This document shows positions 26,555-34,900 of a DNA stretch of 64,000 nucleotides, piece by piece. This DNA is from Sandaracinus sp. (lineage in GTDB: Bacteria; Myxococcota_A; Polyangia; Polyangiales; Houyiibacteriaceae). Location of the stretch: positions 1-64,000 of the forward strand of contig PABA01000182.1 of the NCBI GenBank assembly GCA_002699025.1, written 5' to 3'. Both the position numbers and the translations under genes were made by a program. A model generated the notes under the pieces. That model made no database searches. It worked only from the letters and a program-made list of their open reading frames with translations, and was not told the origin of the DNA. Positions within the stretch are counted from its first letter, which is position 1. Each line of letters starts with the position of its first letter.

Positions 26555-27958
26555 ATGAGCCTCGACCGCGCCCTCGTCGCCATCGATCGCGCCTGCGCCA
26601 GCGGCGCCGTCGTGCGGGACGTGGACGTGCGCGAGGCCCACTCCCACGACGAGAGCGAGGCGACGCCGATCGTCCCCGAGGCCGTGGTGCGGGCGCGATC
26701 GACCGAGGAGGTCTCCGCGATCCTCGCGGCCTGCCACGCCCACCGGATCCCGATCACCCCGCGCGCCGGCGGCACCGGGCGCGTCGGCGGGGCCGTCCCC
26801 GTCGCCGGCGGGCTGGTCCTCTCGCTCGAGGGCATGGACACCATCCGCGGCGTCGAGGCCGACGATCTGCGCGCCATCACCCAACCCGGCGTGGTGCTCC
26901 GCGATCTCCACGACGCGGTCGAGGCCGAGGACCTCTTCTACCCGCCGGACCCGAACTCGCTCGAGAGCTGCCGCATCGGCGGCAACCTCGCCTGCAACGC
27001 CGGCGGCCCGCGCGCCTTCAAGTACGGCGTGACGCGCAACTGGGTGCTCGGCCTCCAGGTCGTGCTCGCCGACGGCACGGTGCTGCGGGTGGGCAAGCCG
27101 ACGGCGAAGGGCGTGACCGGCTACGACCTCGCGGGGCTGCTCGTCGGGAGCGAGGGCACGCTCGGCGTGATCACCGAGGCGACGCTGAAGCTCGTGCCGA
27201 AGCCCGAGGGGGTCGCGACCCTCCTCGTCTTCCTCCCCGACCAGCGCACGCTCGGCGAGGCGATCACGGCGACGCTCCGGCGGCGTATCGTGCCGCGCTG
27301 CCTCGAGTTCCTCGACCCGCTCGCCCTCGACATCCTCCGCCCGCAGGCCGGCCTCGACGTGCCCGCCGCGGCGAAGGCCATGCTCCTGGTCGAGGTGGAC
27401 GGAGACCAGGGCGACCTCGAGCGACAGATGGAGGAGGTGGGCGGCGTGATGCTCGACGCCGGCGCCCTCGACGTGCTGGTCGCGCGCTCGGGCGAGGAGC
27501 GCGAGAGCCTCTGGGCGGCGCGCCGGGAGATGAGCTACGCGATGCGCCGCCAGGCGCGACGGAAGCTCAGCGAGGACGTGGTGGTGCCGCGGACGCGCAT
27601 CGGCGATCTGCTCGAGCGCTGCAGCGTCCTCTCCGAGAAGCACGGCGTGCGCGTCGCCACCTACGGCCACGCGGGCGACGGCAACCTGCACGTGAACTTC
27701 CTCTGGGACGACCCCGCGGACCGGCCGAAGGTCGACGCGGCGATCCGCGGGCTCATGGAGGCCACGGTGGAGATGGAGGGGACGCTCAGCGGCGAGCACG
27801 GCATCGGCGTGCTCAAGGCGCCCTACCTGCCCATCGAGCAGCCGCCCGCGCTCATCGCGCTGCAGGAGCGCATCAAGGACGTCTTCGATCCGCGCGGCGT
27901 CCTCAACCCCGGCAAGATCTTCCCGGCGGGGGCCAAGCGCTTCCACGGCGCCTGCTGA
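26555..27958 (+). CDS. FAD-linked oxidoreductase, GlcD/D-lactate dehydrogenase-like
   Basis: A 467-residue protein of the vanillyl-alcohol oxidase/GlcD fold. The FAD-binding loop PRAGGTGRVGGA is at residues 69-80, followed by PPDPNSLESCRIGGNLACNAGG and KGVTGYDLAGLLVGSEGTLG. The C-terminal cap has HAGDGNLHVNF and SGEHGIGVLK, the catalytic/metal region shared by glycolate oxidase GlcD and D-lactate dehydrogenases. It should oxidise a 2-hydroxy acid, passing electrons to another carrier. GlcE and GlcF genes are not adjacent, so the exact substrate is open. Start is the ATG at 26555. Confidence 0.92.
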   Translation: MSLDRALVAIDRACASGAVVRDVDVREAHSHDESEATPIVPEAVVRARSTEEVSAILAACHAHRIPITPRAGGTGRVGGAVPVAGGLVLSLEGMDTIRGVEADDLRAITQPGVVLRDLHDAVEAEDLFYPPDPNSLESCRIGGNLACNAGGPRAFKYGVTRNWVLGLQVVLADGTVLRVGKPTAKGVTGYDLAGLLVGSEGTLGVITEATLKLVPKPEGVATLLVFLPDQRTLGEAITATLRRRIVPRCLEFLDPLALDILRPQAGLDVPAAAKAMLLVEVDGDQGDLERQMEEVGGVMLDAGALDVLVARSGEERESLWAARREMSYAMRRQARRKLSEDVVVPRTRIGDLLERCSVLSEKHGVRVATYGHAGDGNLHVNFLWDDPADRPKVDAAIRGLMEATVEMEGTLSGEHGIGVLKAPYLPIEQPPALIALQERIKDVFDPRGVLNPGKIFPAGAKRFHGAC

Positions 27959-27979
27959 GCGCCGGACGCCGGCCGGCGC
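27959..27979 (+). terminator. GC-rich hairpin right after the GlcD-like gene
   Basis: GCGCCGG and CCGGCGC form a 7-bp stem with a 7-base loop, starting at the base after the stop codon. It could terminate transcription before the convergent pdh operon. No U-tract is visible. Confidence 0.4.
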
Positions 27980-28053
27980 GGGAGCGGCGTTCCGGAGCCC
28001 CCCGCGAGAGACCGGCCCCGGGCCGTGACGCGGCTCGGACGGGCCGAGTCACC

Positions 28054-28106
28054 GGACCGAACTCTCCGGACCGATTCGCCGGACCGACTCTCCGGACCGA
28101 GCGACC
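28054..28106. repeat. 13-14 bp GGACCGA repeat
   Basis: Four imperfect copies of GGACCGAACTCTCC type lie in the 227-bp gap between the convergent GlcD-like and pdhC genes. Nothing else was seen in this gap. Confidence 0.7.
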
Positions 28107-28185
28107 GGCTCCGGAGCGGGGCACCGACGCCCGGCGCGGCGAAGGGGCGTCGAGCCCGCTCTCCCTCGGCGAACCGCGCCGCTGC

Positions 28186-29487
28186 TCAGAGGAGCATGGC
28201 GAGGGGGGCTTCGAGGAGCTTCTGCAGGGCGGCGAGCCACTCGGCCCCCACGGCACCGTCGACCACCCGGTGGTCGCAGCTGAGCGTGAGCTTCATGCGC
28301 TTGCCCGGGCGCACCTCGCCCTCCTCGACGACCACCGCGTCGCGGAGCGCGCCCACGGCGAGGAGCGCGCCCTCCGGCGGATTGATCACCGCGGCGAACT
28401 CCTCGATGCCGTACATGCCGAGGTTCGAGATGCTGAAGGTGCCGTTCTGCATCTCCTCGGGCTTCAGCTTCTTGTCGCGGGCCCGCCCAGCGAGCTCCTT
28501 CACCTCGCGCGAGATCGCGAGCACGCCCTTGCGGTCCGCGTCGCGCACGACGGGCGTGACCAGCCCCTCGGGCACGGCCACGGCCACCGACACGTCGACG
28601 ACCTGGTGGTAATGGATCTCGCCGTCCATCCAGCTCGCGTTCGCCGCCGGCACCTTCCGCAGGGCGAGCGCCGCCGCCTTGATGACGAGGTCGTTGAAGC
28701 TGACCTTCTCGCCGTCCAACGCGGCGTTCATCTGCTTGCGGGCGGCGACCAGCGGCGCCGCGTCCACGTCGATGGTCAGGTAGAAGTGCGGGACGTTCTG
28801 CTTCGACTCGGTGAGCCGCCGCGCGATCGCCTTGCGCATCTGGCTCGCCTTCTCGACGCGCGGAGGCTGGCGTACCCAGCCGCCCTCGGAGCCCTGCGCG
28901 CCGGCCGCCGCCGCGCCGCCGCTCTCGAGCCACTCGTCGAGGTCGCGCTTGACGATGCGCCCGTGCGGACCGGAGCCCGGCACCTGCGAGAGGTCCACGC
29001 CCTCCTCGCGCGCCAACCGCCGCACCAGCGGCGAGGCGAAGACGCGCCCATCCGCGCGAGGCTGGGCGGGGGGCTTCGCCTGGGAGGTGCCCGCGGCCTT
29101 CGAAGCGCCCTCGGCCTCCGCGCCGCCGGCCTGCTTCGACGCGTCGGCCTGCGCGGAGTCGTCCGAATCGCCTCCGTCCGCGCCGCCGGAGTCCGCGCCG
29201 CCCGCGCTCCGCGCCTCCGCCTCGGCGATGAGGTCGGCGATGTCCTCGCCCTCCTCGCCGATGATCGCCACGGGCACGTCCGGCGCGAGGGTCTCGCCCT
29301 CGGGCACGAGGATCTTCAGGAGCACGCCGCGGTCGAAGGAGCGGAACTCCATGGTCGCCTTGTCGGTCTCGACCTCGGCGAGCAGGTCATCGACCTCGAC
29401 CTTCTCCCCTTCCTTCTTCACCCACTCGACGAGCGTCCCCTCCTCCATGGTCGGGGAGAGCTTCGGCAGTCCGACGATCTTGGCCAT
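28186..29487 (-). CDS. pdhC: Pyruvate dehydrogenase E2, dihydrolipoamide acetyltransferase
   Basis: A 433-residue protein with the standard order of parts: one lipoyl domain at the N-terminus (lipoylated lysine K43 in ETDKATMEF), an Ala/Gly/Ser-rich linker, a peripheral subunit-binding domain (FASPLVRRLAREEG...GPHGRIVKRDL) and the acetyltransferase core ending in CDHRVVDG (H406, D410). It transfers the acetyl group from lipoate to CoA and forms the core of the complex. It is the last gene of the pdhA-pdhB-pdhC operon, with a 36-bp gap after pdhB. The E3 subunit gene is not adjacent. Confidence 0.95.
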   Translation of the reverse strand: MAKIVGLPKLSPTMEEGTLVEWVKKEGEKVEVDDLLAEVETDKATMEFRSFDRGVLLKILVPEGETLAPDVPVAIIGEEGEDIADLIAEAEARSAGGADSGGADGGDSDDSAQADASKQAGGAEAEGASKAAGTSQAKPPAQPRADGRVFASPLVRRLAREEGVDLSQVPGSGPHGRIVKRDLDEWLESGGAAAAGAQGSEGGWVRQPPRVEKASQMRKAIARRLTESKQNVPHFYLTIDVDAAPLVAARKQMNAALDGEKVSFNDLVIKAAALALRKVPAANASWMDGEIHYHQVVDVSVAVAVPEGLVTPVVRDADRKGVLAISREVKELAGRARDKKLKPEEMQNGTFSISNLGMYGIEEFAAVINPPEGALLAVGALRDAVVVEEGEVRPGKRMKLTLSCDHRVVDGAVGAEWLAALQKLLEAPLAMLL

Positions 29488-29523
29488 CGCTTGCTTCCTG
29501 GCTGGGGGTTCGGCCGTGGCCGT

Positions 29524-30510
29524 TCAGAGGTAGGCGACCTGGCGCACGGCGTCGACGATGCGGTCGACGGTCGGCAGCACGAGGTCCTCGAGGTTCGTGG
29601 CGTAGGGCATGGGCACGTCGAGCCCGGCGACCCGCGCGATCGGCGCGTCGAGCCAATCGAAGGCGTTCCACTGGATCTGGTCGACGATCTCCGCGCCCGG
29701 CCCGCCGTGGGGCCAGTGCTCGTGGACGATCACGCAGCGCTTCGTCTTCTTCACGCTCTCGACCATCGTCTCGACGTCGAGCGGCCGCACCGTGCGCGGG
29801 TCCACGATCTCGCACTCGAGGCCGTGCTCCTTCGCGAGCACCTCGGCCGCCTCGAGCGCCGTGTAGTAGGGGCGCCCCCAGGCGACGATGGTGCAGCCGT
29901 CGCCCTCGCGGCCGACGCGCGCCTTGCCGAAGGGGATCAGCTCGTCCTCGCCCTCGTCGGGGACCTCGCCCTTCACGTTGTAGAGCGTCTCCCCCTCGAG
30001 GAAGACGACCGGGTTGTCGTCGCGGATCGCCGTCTTCAGCAGCCCCTTCGCGTCGCGCGGGGTCGAGGGCATGGCCACGAAGAGCCCGGGCACGTTCGTG
30101 TAGAAGGGGTCGACCGAGTGGCTGTGCTGCGAGGCGACCTGCTTGGCGGCGCCGTTCGGGCCGCGGAAGACGATCGGGCACTTCACCGTCCCGCCGCTCA
30201 TCTGGTGGACCTTGGCCGCGTTGCTGAGGATCTGGTCGAAGGCGACGAAGCTGAAGTTCCAGGTCATGAACTCGATGACCGGCCTCAGCCCCGTCATGGC
30301 CGCGCCCACGCCGATGCCGGCGAAGCCCGCCTCCGCGATGGGCGTGTCGATGACCCGCTTCTCGCCGAAGCGCGAGAGCAGCCCCTCGCTGACCTTGTAG
30401 GCGCCCTGGTAGTGGCCGACCTCCTCGCCCATGAGGAAGACGCGCTCGTCGCGCTCCATCTCCTCGAGCATCGCCTCGCGGAGCGCCTCGCGGTATCGGA
30501 TCTCACGCAT
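29524..30510 (-). CDS. pdhB: Pyruvate dehydrogenase E1 beta subunit
   Basis: A 328-residue protein beginning MREIRYREALREAM, matching the E1 beta/transketolase pyrimidine-binding part, with FLMGEEVGHYQGAYKVS, DTPIAEAGFAGIGVGAAM and a C-terminal transketolase domain (VEIVDPRT-type segment, IVHEHWPHGGPGAE). Together with PdhA it decarboxylates pyruvate. The ATG at 30510 has GGAGG upstream and overlaps the pdhA stop by eight bases, so they are coupled. The longer frame to 30537 is rejected on that ground. Confidence 0.95.
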   Translation of the reverse strand: MREIRYREALREAMLEEMERDERVFLMGEEVGHYQGAYKVSEGLLSRFGEKRVIDTPIAEAGFAGIGVGAAMTGLRPVIEFMTWNFSFVAFDQILSNAAKVHQMSGGTVKCPIVFRGPNGAAKQVASQHSHSVDPFYTNVPGLFVAMPSTPRDAKGLLKTAIRDDNPVVFLEGETLYNVKGEVPDEGEDELIPFGKARVGREGDGCTIVAWGRPYYTALEAAEVLAKEHGLECEIVDPRTVRPLDVETMVESVKKTKRCVIVHEHWPHGGPGAEIVDQIQWNAFDWLDAPIARVAGLDVPMPYATNLEDLVLPTVDRIVDAVRQVAYL

Positions 30511-31507
30511 CGCTCGCCTCCTGGGCGTCGACCTCACCGAGGGCGAAGGAGGGCGCGAGCACCGTGCTCCACATGACCTCCTCCTTGGCCGGCTCCGTCT
30601 CGCCGGCGAACTTCACGGCTTCGTCGATCTCCGCCTCGATCTCCTCCTCGAGCGCGTCGAGCTCCTCGGCCTTCACGCCGGCCTCCTCGAGGCGCCCGCG
30701 GACGATCACCAGCGGGTCCTTCTTCTTGCGCTCCTCGAGCTCGGAGCGGCTCCGGTACTTCGCCGGGTCGCTCATGGAGTGACCGCGGAAGCGGTAGGTC
30801 TCGATCTCGATGAAGGTCGGGCCCTCGCCCTTCCGGGCGCGGTCGACGGCCTGCTGGACCCGCTCCTTCACGACGCTCGGGTCGTGACCCTGGAAGCGGT
30901 CGCCGGCCATGCCGTAGCCCTGCGCCTTCTTCGTGAGGTCATCGAGGGGCGAGGTCCGCTCCATGGGCGTGCCCATGGCGTACTGGTTGTTCTCGCAGAT
31001 GAAGACGATGGGGAGCTTCCAGAGGCCGGCGAGGGAGAGGCCCTCGTGGAAGCCGCCGATGTTCGTCGCGCCCTCGCCGAAGAAGCAGACGGTCACCTCG
31101 CCGCTGCCCTCGTACTTCGACTTGAAGGCCGCGCCGGCGGCGACCGCGACGTGCCCCCCGACGATGGCCCAGCCCCCGTAGAAGCCGTTCTTCACGTCGA
31201 AGAAGTGCATGGAGCCGCCGAGGCCGCGCGAGCAGCCGGCGTCCTTGCCGAAGAGCTCGGCCATGGCCGCCTTCGGCTCCATGCCGAGCGCCAGGGCGAT
31301 GCCGTGGTCGCGGTAGGTCTGGAAGACGTAGTCGCCGTCCTTCAGGGTCTCCGCCACCCCCACCGCGATGGCCTCCTGCCCGATGTAGAGGTGCAGGAAG
31401 CCGCCGATCTTCCCCATCGCGTAGGCGCGGGCCGACTCTTCTTCGAAGCGCCGGATGGTGAACATGGTGCGGTACTGGCTGCGCAGCTCGTCGACTCCGG
31501 ATGCCAC
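30503..31507 (-). CDS. pdhA: Pyruvate dehydrogenase E1 alpha subunit
   Basis: A 334-residue protein from the GTG at 31507, which has GGGAG upstream. Motifs follow the family: MFTIRRFEEES at the N-terminus, YRDHG, then the thiamine diphosphate site from GEGATN to ENN, and a phosphorylation-loop-like region (RGHSMSDP). It binds thiamine diphosphate and performs the decarboxylation step with PdhB. A longer in-frame ATG at 31663 would add about 52 low-complexity residues that cover leader stem-loops and is rejected. First gene of the operon. Confidence 0.95.
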   Translation of the reverse strand: MASGVDELRSQYRTMFTIRRFEEESARAYAMGKIGGFLHLYIGQEAIAVGVAETLKDGDYVFQTYRDHGIALALGMEPKAAMAELFGKDAGCSRGLGGSMHFFDVKNGFYGGWAIVGGHVAVAAGAAFKSKYEGSGEVTVCFFGEGATNIGGFHEGLSLAGLWKLPIVFICENNQYAMGTPMERTSPLDDLTKKAQGYGMAGDRFQGHDPSVVKERVQQAVDRARKGEGPTFIEIETYRFRGHSMSDPAKYRSRSELEERKKKDPLVIVRGRLEEAGVKAEELDALEEEIEAEIDEAVKFAGETEPAKEEVMWSTVLAPSFALGEVDAQEASDA

Positions 31508-31532
31508 TCGTCGTCTCCCTTCGAGGTGCTCT

Positions 31533-31568
31533 GGGGCGGTTGCCCCGTGGCTCTGGGGCAGAGGCCCC
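31533..31568 (-). promoter_or_regulatory. Two tandem GGGGC/GCCCC stem-loops in the pdhA leader
   Basis: Two copies of a 22-bp unit each hold a five-base-pair GGGGC-N4-GCCCC hairpin (31533-31546 and 31555-31568), ending about 26 bases before the pdhA start. Their position suggests control of translation or transcript processing, but only the structure potential is seen. Confidence 0.35.
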
Positions 31569-31671
31569 GTGGCGGTGCATGGTGAGACCGCGCCCCCCGC
31601 CTTGCCGAGCGAGGCGGGACGATAGGCGGCGTCCCCCAGCCCCGCAAGGATTTCGTGACGCATGAGAGAGA

Positions 31672-31721
31672 CACGCTTTCGCGTGCTCCCCAGACATAGC
31701 GCCCGAGGGGGTGGAAGCCAG
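31672..31721 (-). promoter_or_regulatory. Weak promoter candidate and GAAA-loop hairpin upstream of pdhA
   Basis: On the minus strand CTGGCT (31716-31721) and TATGTC (31693-31698) are 17 bases apart; the -10-like box is fair, the -35-like box poor. Directly downstream a CACGC-GAAA-GCGTG hairpin (31672-31685) with a GNRA-type loop would sit at the 5' end of the transcript. Confidence 0.22.
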
Positions 31722-31875
31722 GGGTTTTCCGGCCTCGCACCGCGAGACTATGGGCAACGGGCGGCGATTGGAACCCTCGCCCGGCGGCGCCGAGACGACT
31801 CTCACGCCCGGACGAGAACCCGGCCGATGCGCGGGCTCCGGCCCGAGTCCCGCGGCGCCACGCCGACCCACCAAC
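31722..31875. other. Rest of the gap between the metalloprotease and pdhA, no gene seen
   Basis: The 445-bp gap 31508-31952 holds the pdhA leader elements and the metalloprotease terminator listed separately. In the remaining stretch I see no coding frame or clear signal. Confidence 0.5.
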
Positions 31876-31909
31876 GAGAAGAGCCCGACCACATGGCCGG
31901 GCTCCTCTC
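31876..31909 (-). terminator. Terminator-like hairpin after the metalloprotease pair
   Basis: A 12-bp inverted repeat GAGAGGAGCCCG / CGGGCTCTTCTC with one G-U pair and a 10-base loop lies 43 bases past the downstream metalloprotease stop on the minus strand. It is the best stem-loop in the window. Confidence 0.6.
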
Positions 31910-31952
31910 GGTGTCTGGGCGAGGCGAGGCCCGAAGGCCCCGCCTGCCGCGC

Positions 31953-34900
31953 TCAGATCCCGAAGTAGTTCGAGATGCCGTACTGCGCCTGGAGCTGGAT
32001 GAGGTTCTCGAGGAAGCTCTCCTGCTCCTGCAGCTCGATGCGCGCCGCCTCGATCTCGGCCGGCGTGCCGGAGCCGCCCTCGAGCTCGTTCACCCGAGCC
32101 TGCAGCGCGATGAGGCGCGACAGGAGCTGGAAGCCGAGCTGCTCCTCCTCGAGGTTGTAGGAGAGGCGGGGCCGGACCTTCACCGCCACGTACGGCGTGT
32201 GGAGGCGCTCCGAGTTGTACACGACGTAGGTCGCGTCCTCGAGCGTGTTGCAACCGTCGTCCACGCCCGGGTCCACCACGTTGTGGCTCGGGTCGATGGC
32301 CTCACCCAGGGCGCAGGCGGGCGAGCCGTCCGGCTGCACGTCCGGGATGTCGTGGCCCGTGCCCTCGCCGAGGCGGAACACGATCAGGCGCTGCTCGAAG
32401 CTCGAGTCGTAGAAGACCGGAAACTGTGCCAGGGCGAGGATGGTCGCCCAGTTCCGCAGCACGGTGTTGGTCGTGCCCTCGATGGCGGGCTCCGGGTAGA
32501 CCAGGTCACGCTCCGGCTCACACGGGGTTGCAAGGCGACCACGCTGGCACTCACCGAGGCCGAGACCCCGGTAGAAGGCCATGTTCACCAGCTCGTCCTC
32601 ATCGTCCACGCGCGGGGCGAACCAGCGCGCGTCGTCGATGGCGATGCCACCGAAGACCTCCGTCATCGGGACGGCGAAGAGGTCGTAGTAGTTGATGAAG
32701 TAGCGCTCATCGATGGTGAAGTTCAGACCCCAGTCACGAATCGCGAGGGCGAAGAGGGCGTAGAACTTGTCCCAGAAGACACCGCTCTTCTCCGCTCGGA
32801 AGAAGCCCTGGTGGCCGTCCTGGAACTCGGTCCACATGCCGAAGCCCTGACCCGGCTCCATCACCATGTCGGCGCCCGGCATGTCCATCTCCTCCCCGAG
32901 GAAGGTGTAGGCGTTGCGCTCGGCGTCGAACTGGTAGGAGCCCTCCTGCGGGAGGTTGATGAGCTCGATGAGCCAGTGCATCGAGTCCACCGAGGCCGAC
33001 CACTGGTCGTCGAAGCCGAGGGGACCGCTGTTATCACCCGAGTTCGCTCCGAAGCCCGGCTCGAAGAAGAGCCGGAAGAAGAGGTGCTGGTAGATCTTCG
33101 CGGCGTCGACGACCGAGCCGAAGCTCACCGCCGTGCGGGGACCGCTGCGGCGGAAGCGCCGGTAGTAGTTCGAGGCGTAGCCCTCGTACCAGTTGCGGCG
33201 GTAGTGGTCGATGGCCTCCTGGAAGGACTCGCCCGCGTCAAAGGCCGAGCACCAGGAGATGTCGTTCAGGCGCTCGTCACCGCAGAACTGGTAGCGAACC
33301 GGCCAGAAGTCGCGCTCGCCGTCTCCGTCGACGTCGTTGTTGTAGGCGACGCCATCGTAATAGTCCCGCATGTCCTCGTCGAAGTTCGAGCAGATGCAGT
33401 TCCGGTCGCCGTCGCAGGGCTCGGGCAGGCGGGTGTAGCGCGGGTGGCGCACGCAGCGCTGCGAGATGGGCTGACCCTCCGCGAGCGCAGCCGAGCCGGC
33501 CTGGAAGGGGCAGTCCGTGTCGACGTTGCAGCTCTCACCGCCCGCGTAGGTGGTCATCCACCGACGGCCGGTGTTCGCGCTGTCGAGGAGCGGGTTGAAG
33601 AGCGGGTCGACGTTCTCGACCCGCGGGTCGCCCTCGTAGGCTTCGACCTTGTCGAAGTAGTTCCAGATGGTGGCCGCCACGTCGTACTTGCCGAGGCCGT
33701 ACACGTCCGAGCGGTCGCCGTTGTAGTCCATGATGGAGCCCGTCATGTAGTTGTGGGCACCACGGCGCGCGCGCTCATTCCGGACTTCGCGAAGGTCGGC
33801 GTAGTACTGCTCGAGCTCGTCGGCCTCGACGAAGTCGCTGCCATCGAGATCGTAGTCGTCGATTCGGGGCAGCTCCAAGCCCTCGTTGAGGACGAGGTTG
33901 AAGTAGCCCTCACCGTAGTTGTTGCGGTCGAAGCTGCCGCCGAAGTTGTGGCGGAGGCCGACGCTGTGGCCCACCTCGTGGTGCTGGACGGCCTTCATCT
34001 GCATCTGCTGCAGACGAATGGACGCCTCACCGAGCGGGCGGCCGCGGAAGGCCTCGGCCCAGTACTCCCAGTACCGGCTGCGGAGGAAGCTCCGCGGGTC
34101 GGTCAGGTTCATGAAGTCGTAGCCGAGCATGCCGGCGCGCTGCTGGATCTCCCGATCCCGGCCGATCTCGCGGACCATGTTGTTCCCGCGGAAGGGCGAG
34201 ATGCGGTCGAGGACGTCCTCGTCCATCACGCGCTGGCCGGGATCCACATCCGTCGTGGCCAGGTTGGTGTTGGCGAAGTGCGCGTTCATGGCCTGGGACC
34301 CGAGGGCCTCCATCATCTGCGACTCGAAGGACGTGCCCTCGAGGTTGCGCAGGCGATCCTGGAAGATGTTGAAGCGCGCGTCCTCGCCGCGGAGCGTCTC
34401 GATCTTGGGAAGACTCTCTTCCACCCGGTCGAACGCCATGGCAGCCCGGAGGTCACCCACCGGCAGGGCCGGACGACCGAAGTCGTCCGTGGTGAAGCCG
34501 TCGGAGCCCGAGGGCGCCGTCTGGATCGGGAGCTCGGAGCGCCCCTCCACGGCCTCGAAGTAGTCGCGGAAGTTCTCGCCACCGAGCCAACGCTCGGCCG
34601 CGCCCTCTTCACCCGGCGCGCAGCCCTCGTCGGACGTGCAGCGGATGACGGGGAACCACTCGGTGGCCACGAAGGCCATGTTCTCGCCGACGATGCCGGC
34701 GTAGTTCGCGTCGGCCGTGATGAGCTCGCCGCTCGTGGGATCCGCGCGGAGCTCGGAGACGCCTCCGAAGCGGGTGCCGATCTGGTCGATGTAGTTGAAG
34801 AACTGGTAGCGGATGTCGCCCTGCTGCTGCCAGGCCACCGCGTCGCCGTTCTCGTCGGTCACGGCGTCGCAATGCGTGCCCGGCTCGGTGCGCCACCAGT

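Noticed and set aside
31508-31663. 52-residue N-terminal extension of pdhA
   Set aside because: It would cover leader hairpins, is low-complexity and lies ahead of a well-placed GTG with a Shine-Dalgarno.
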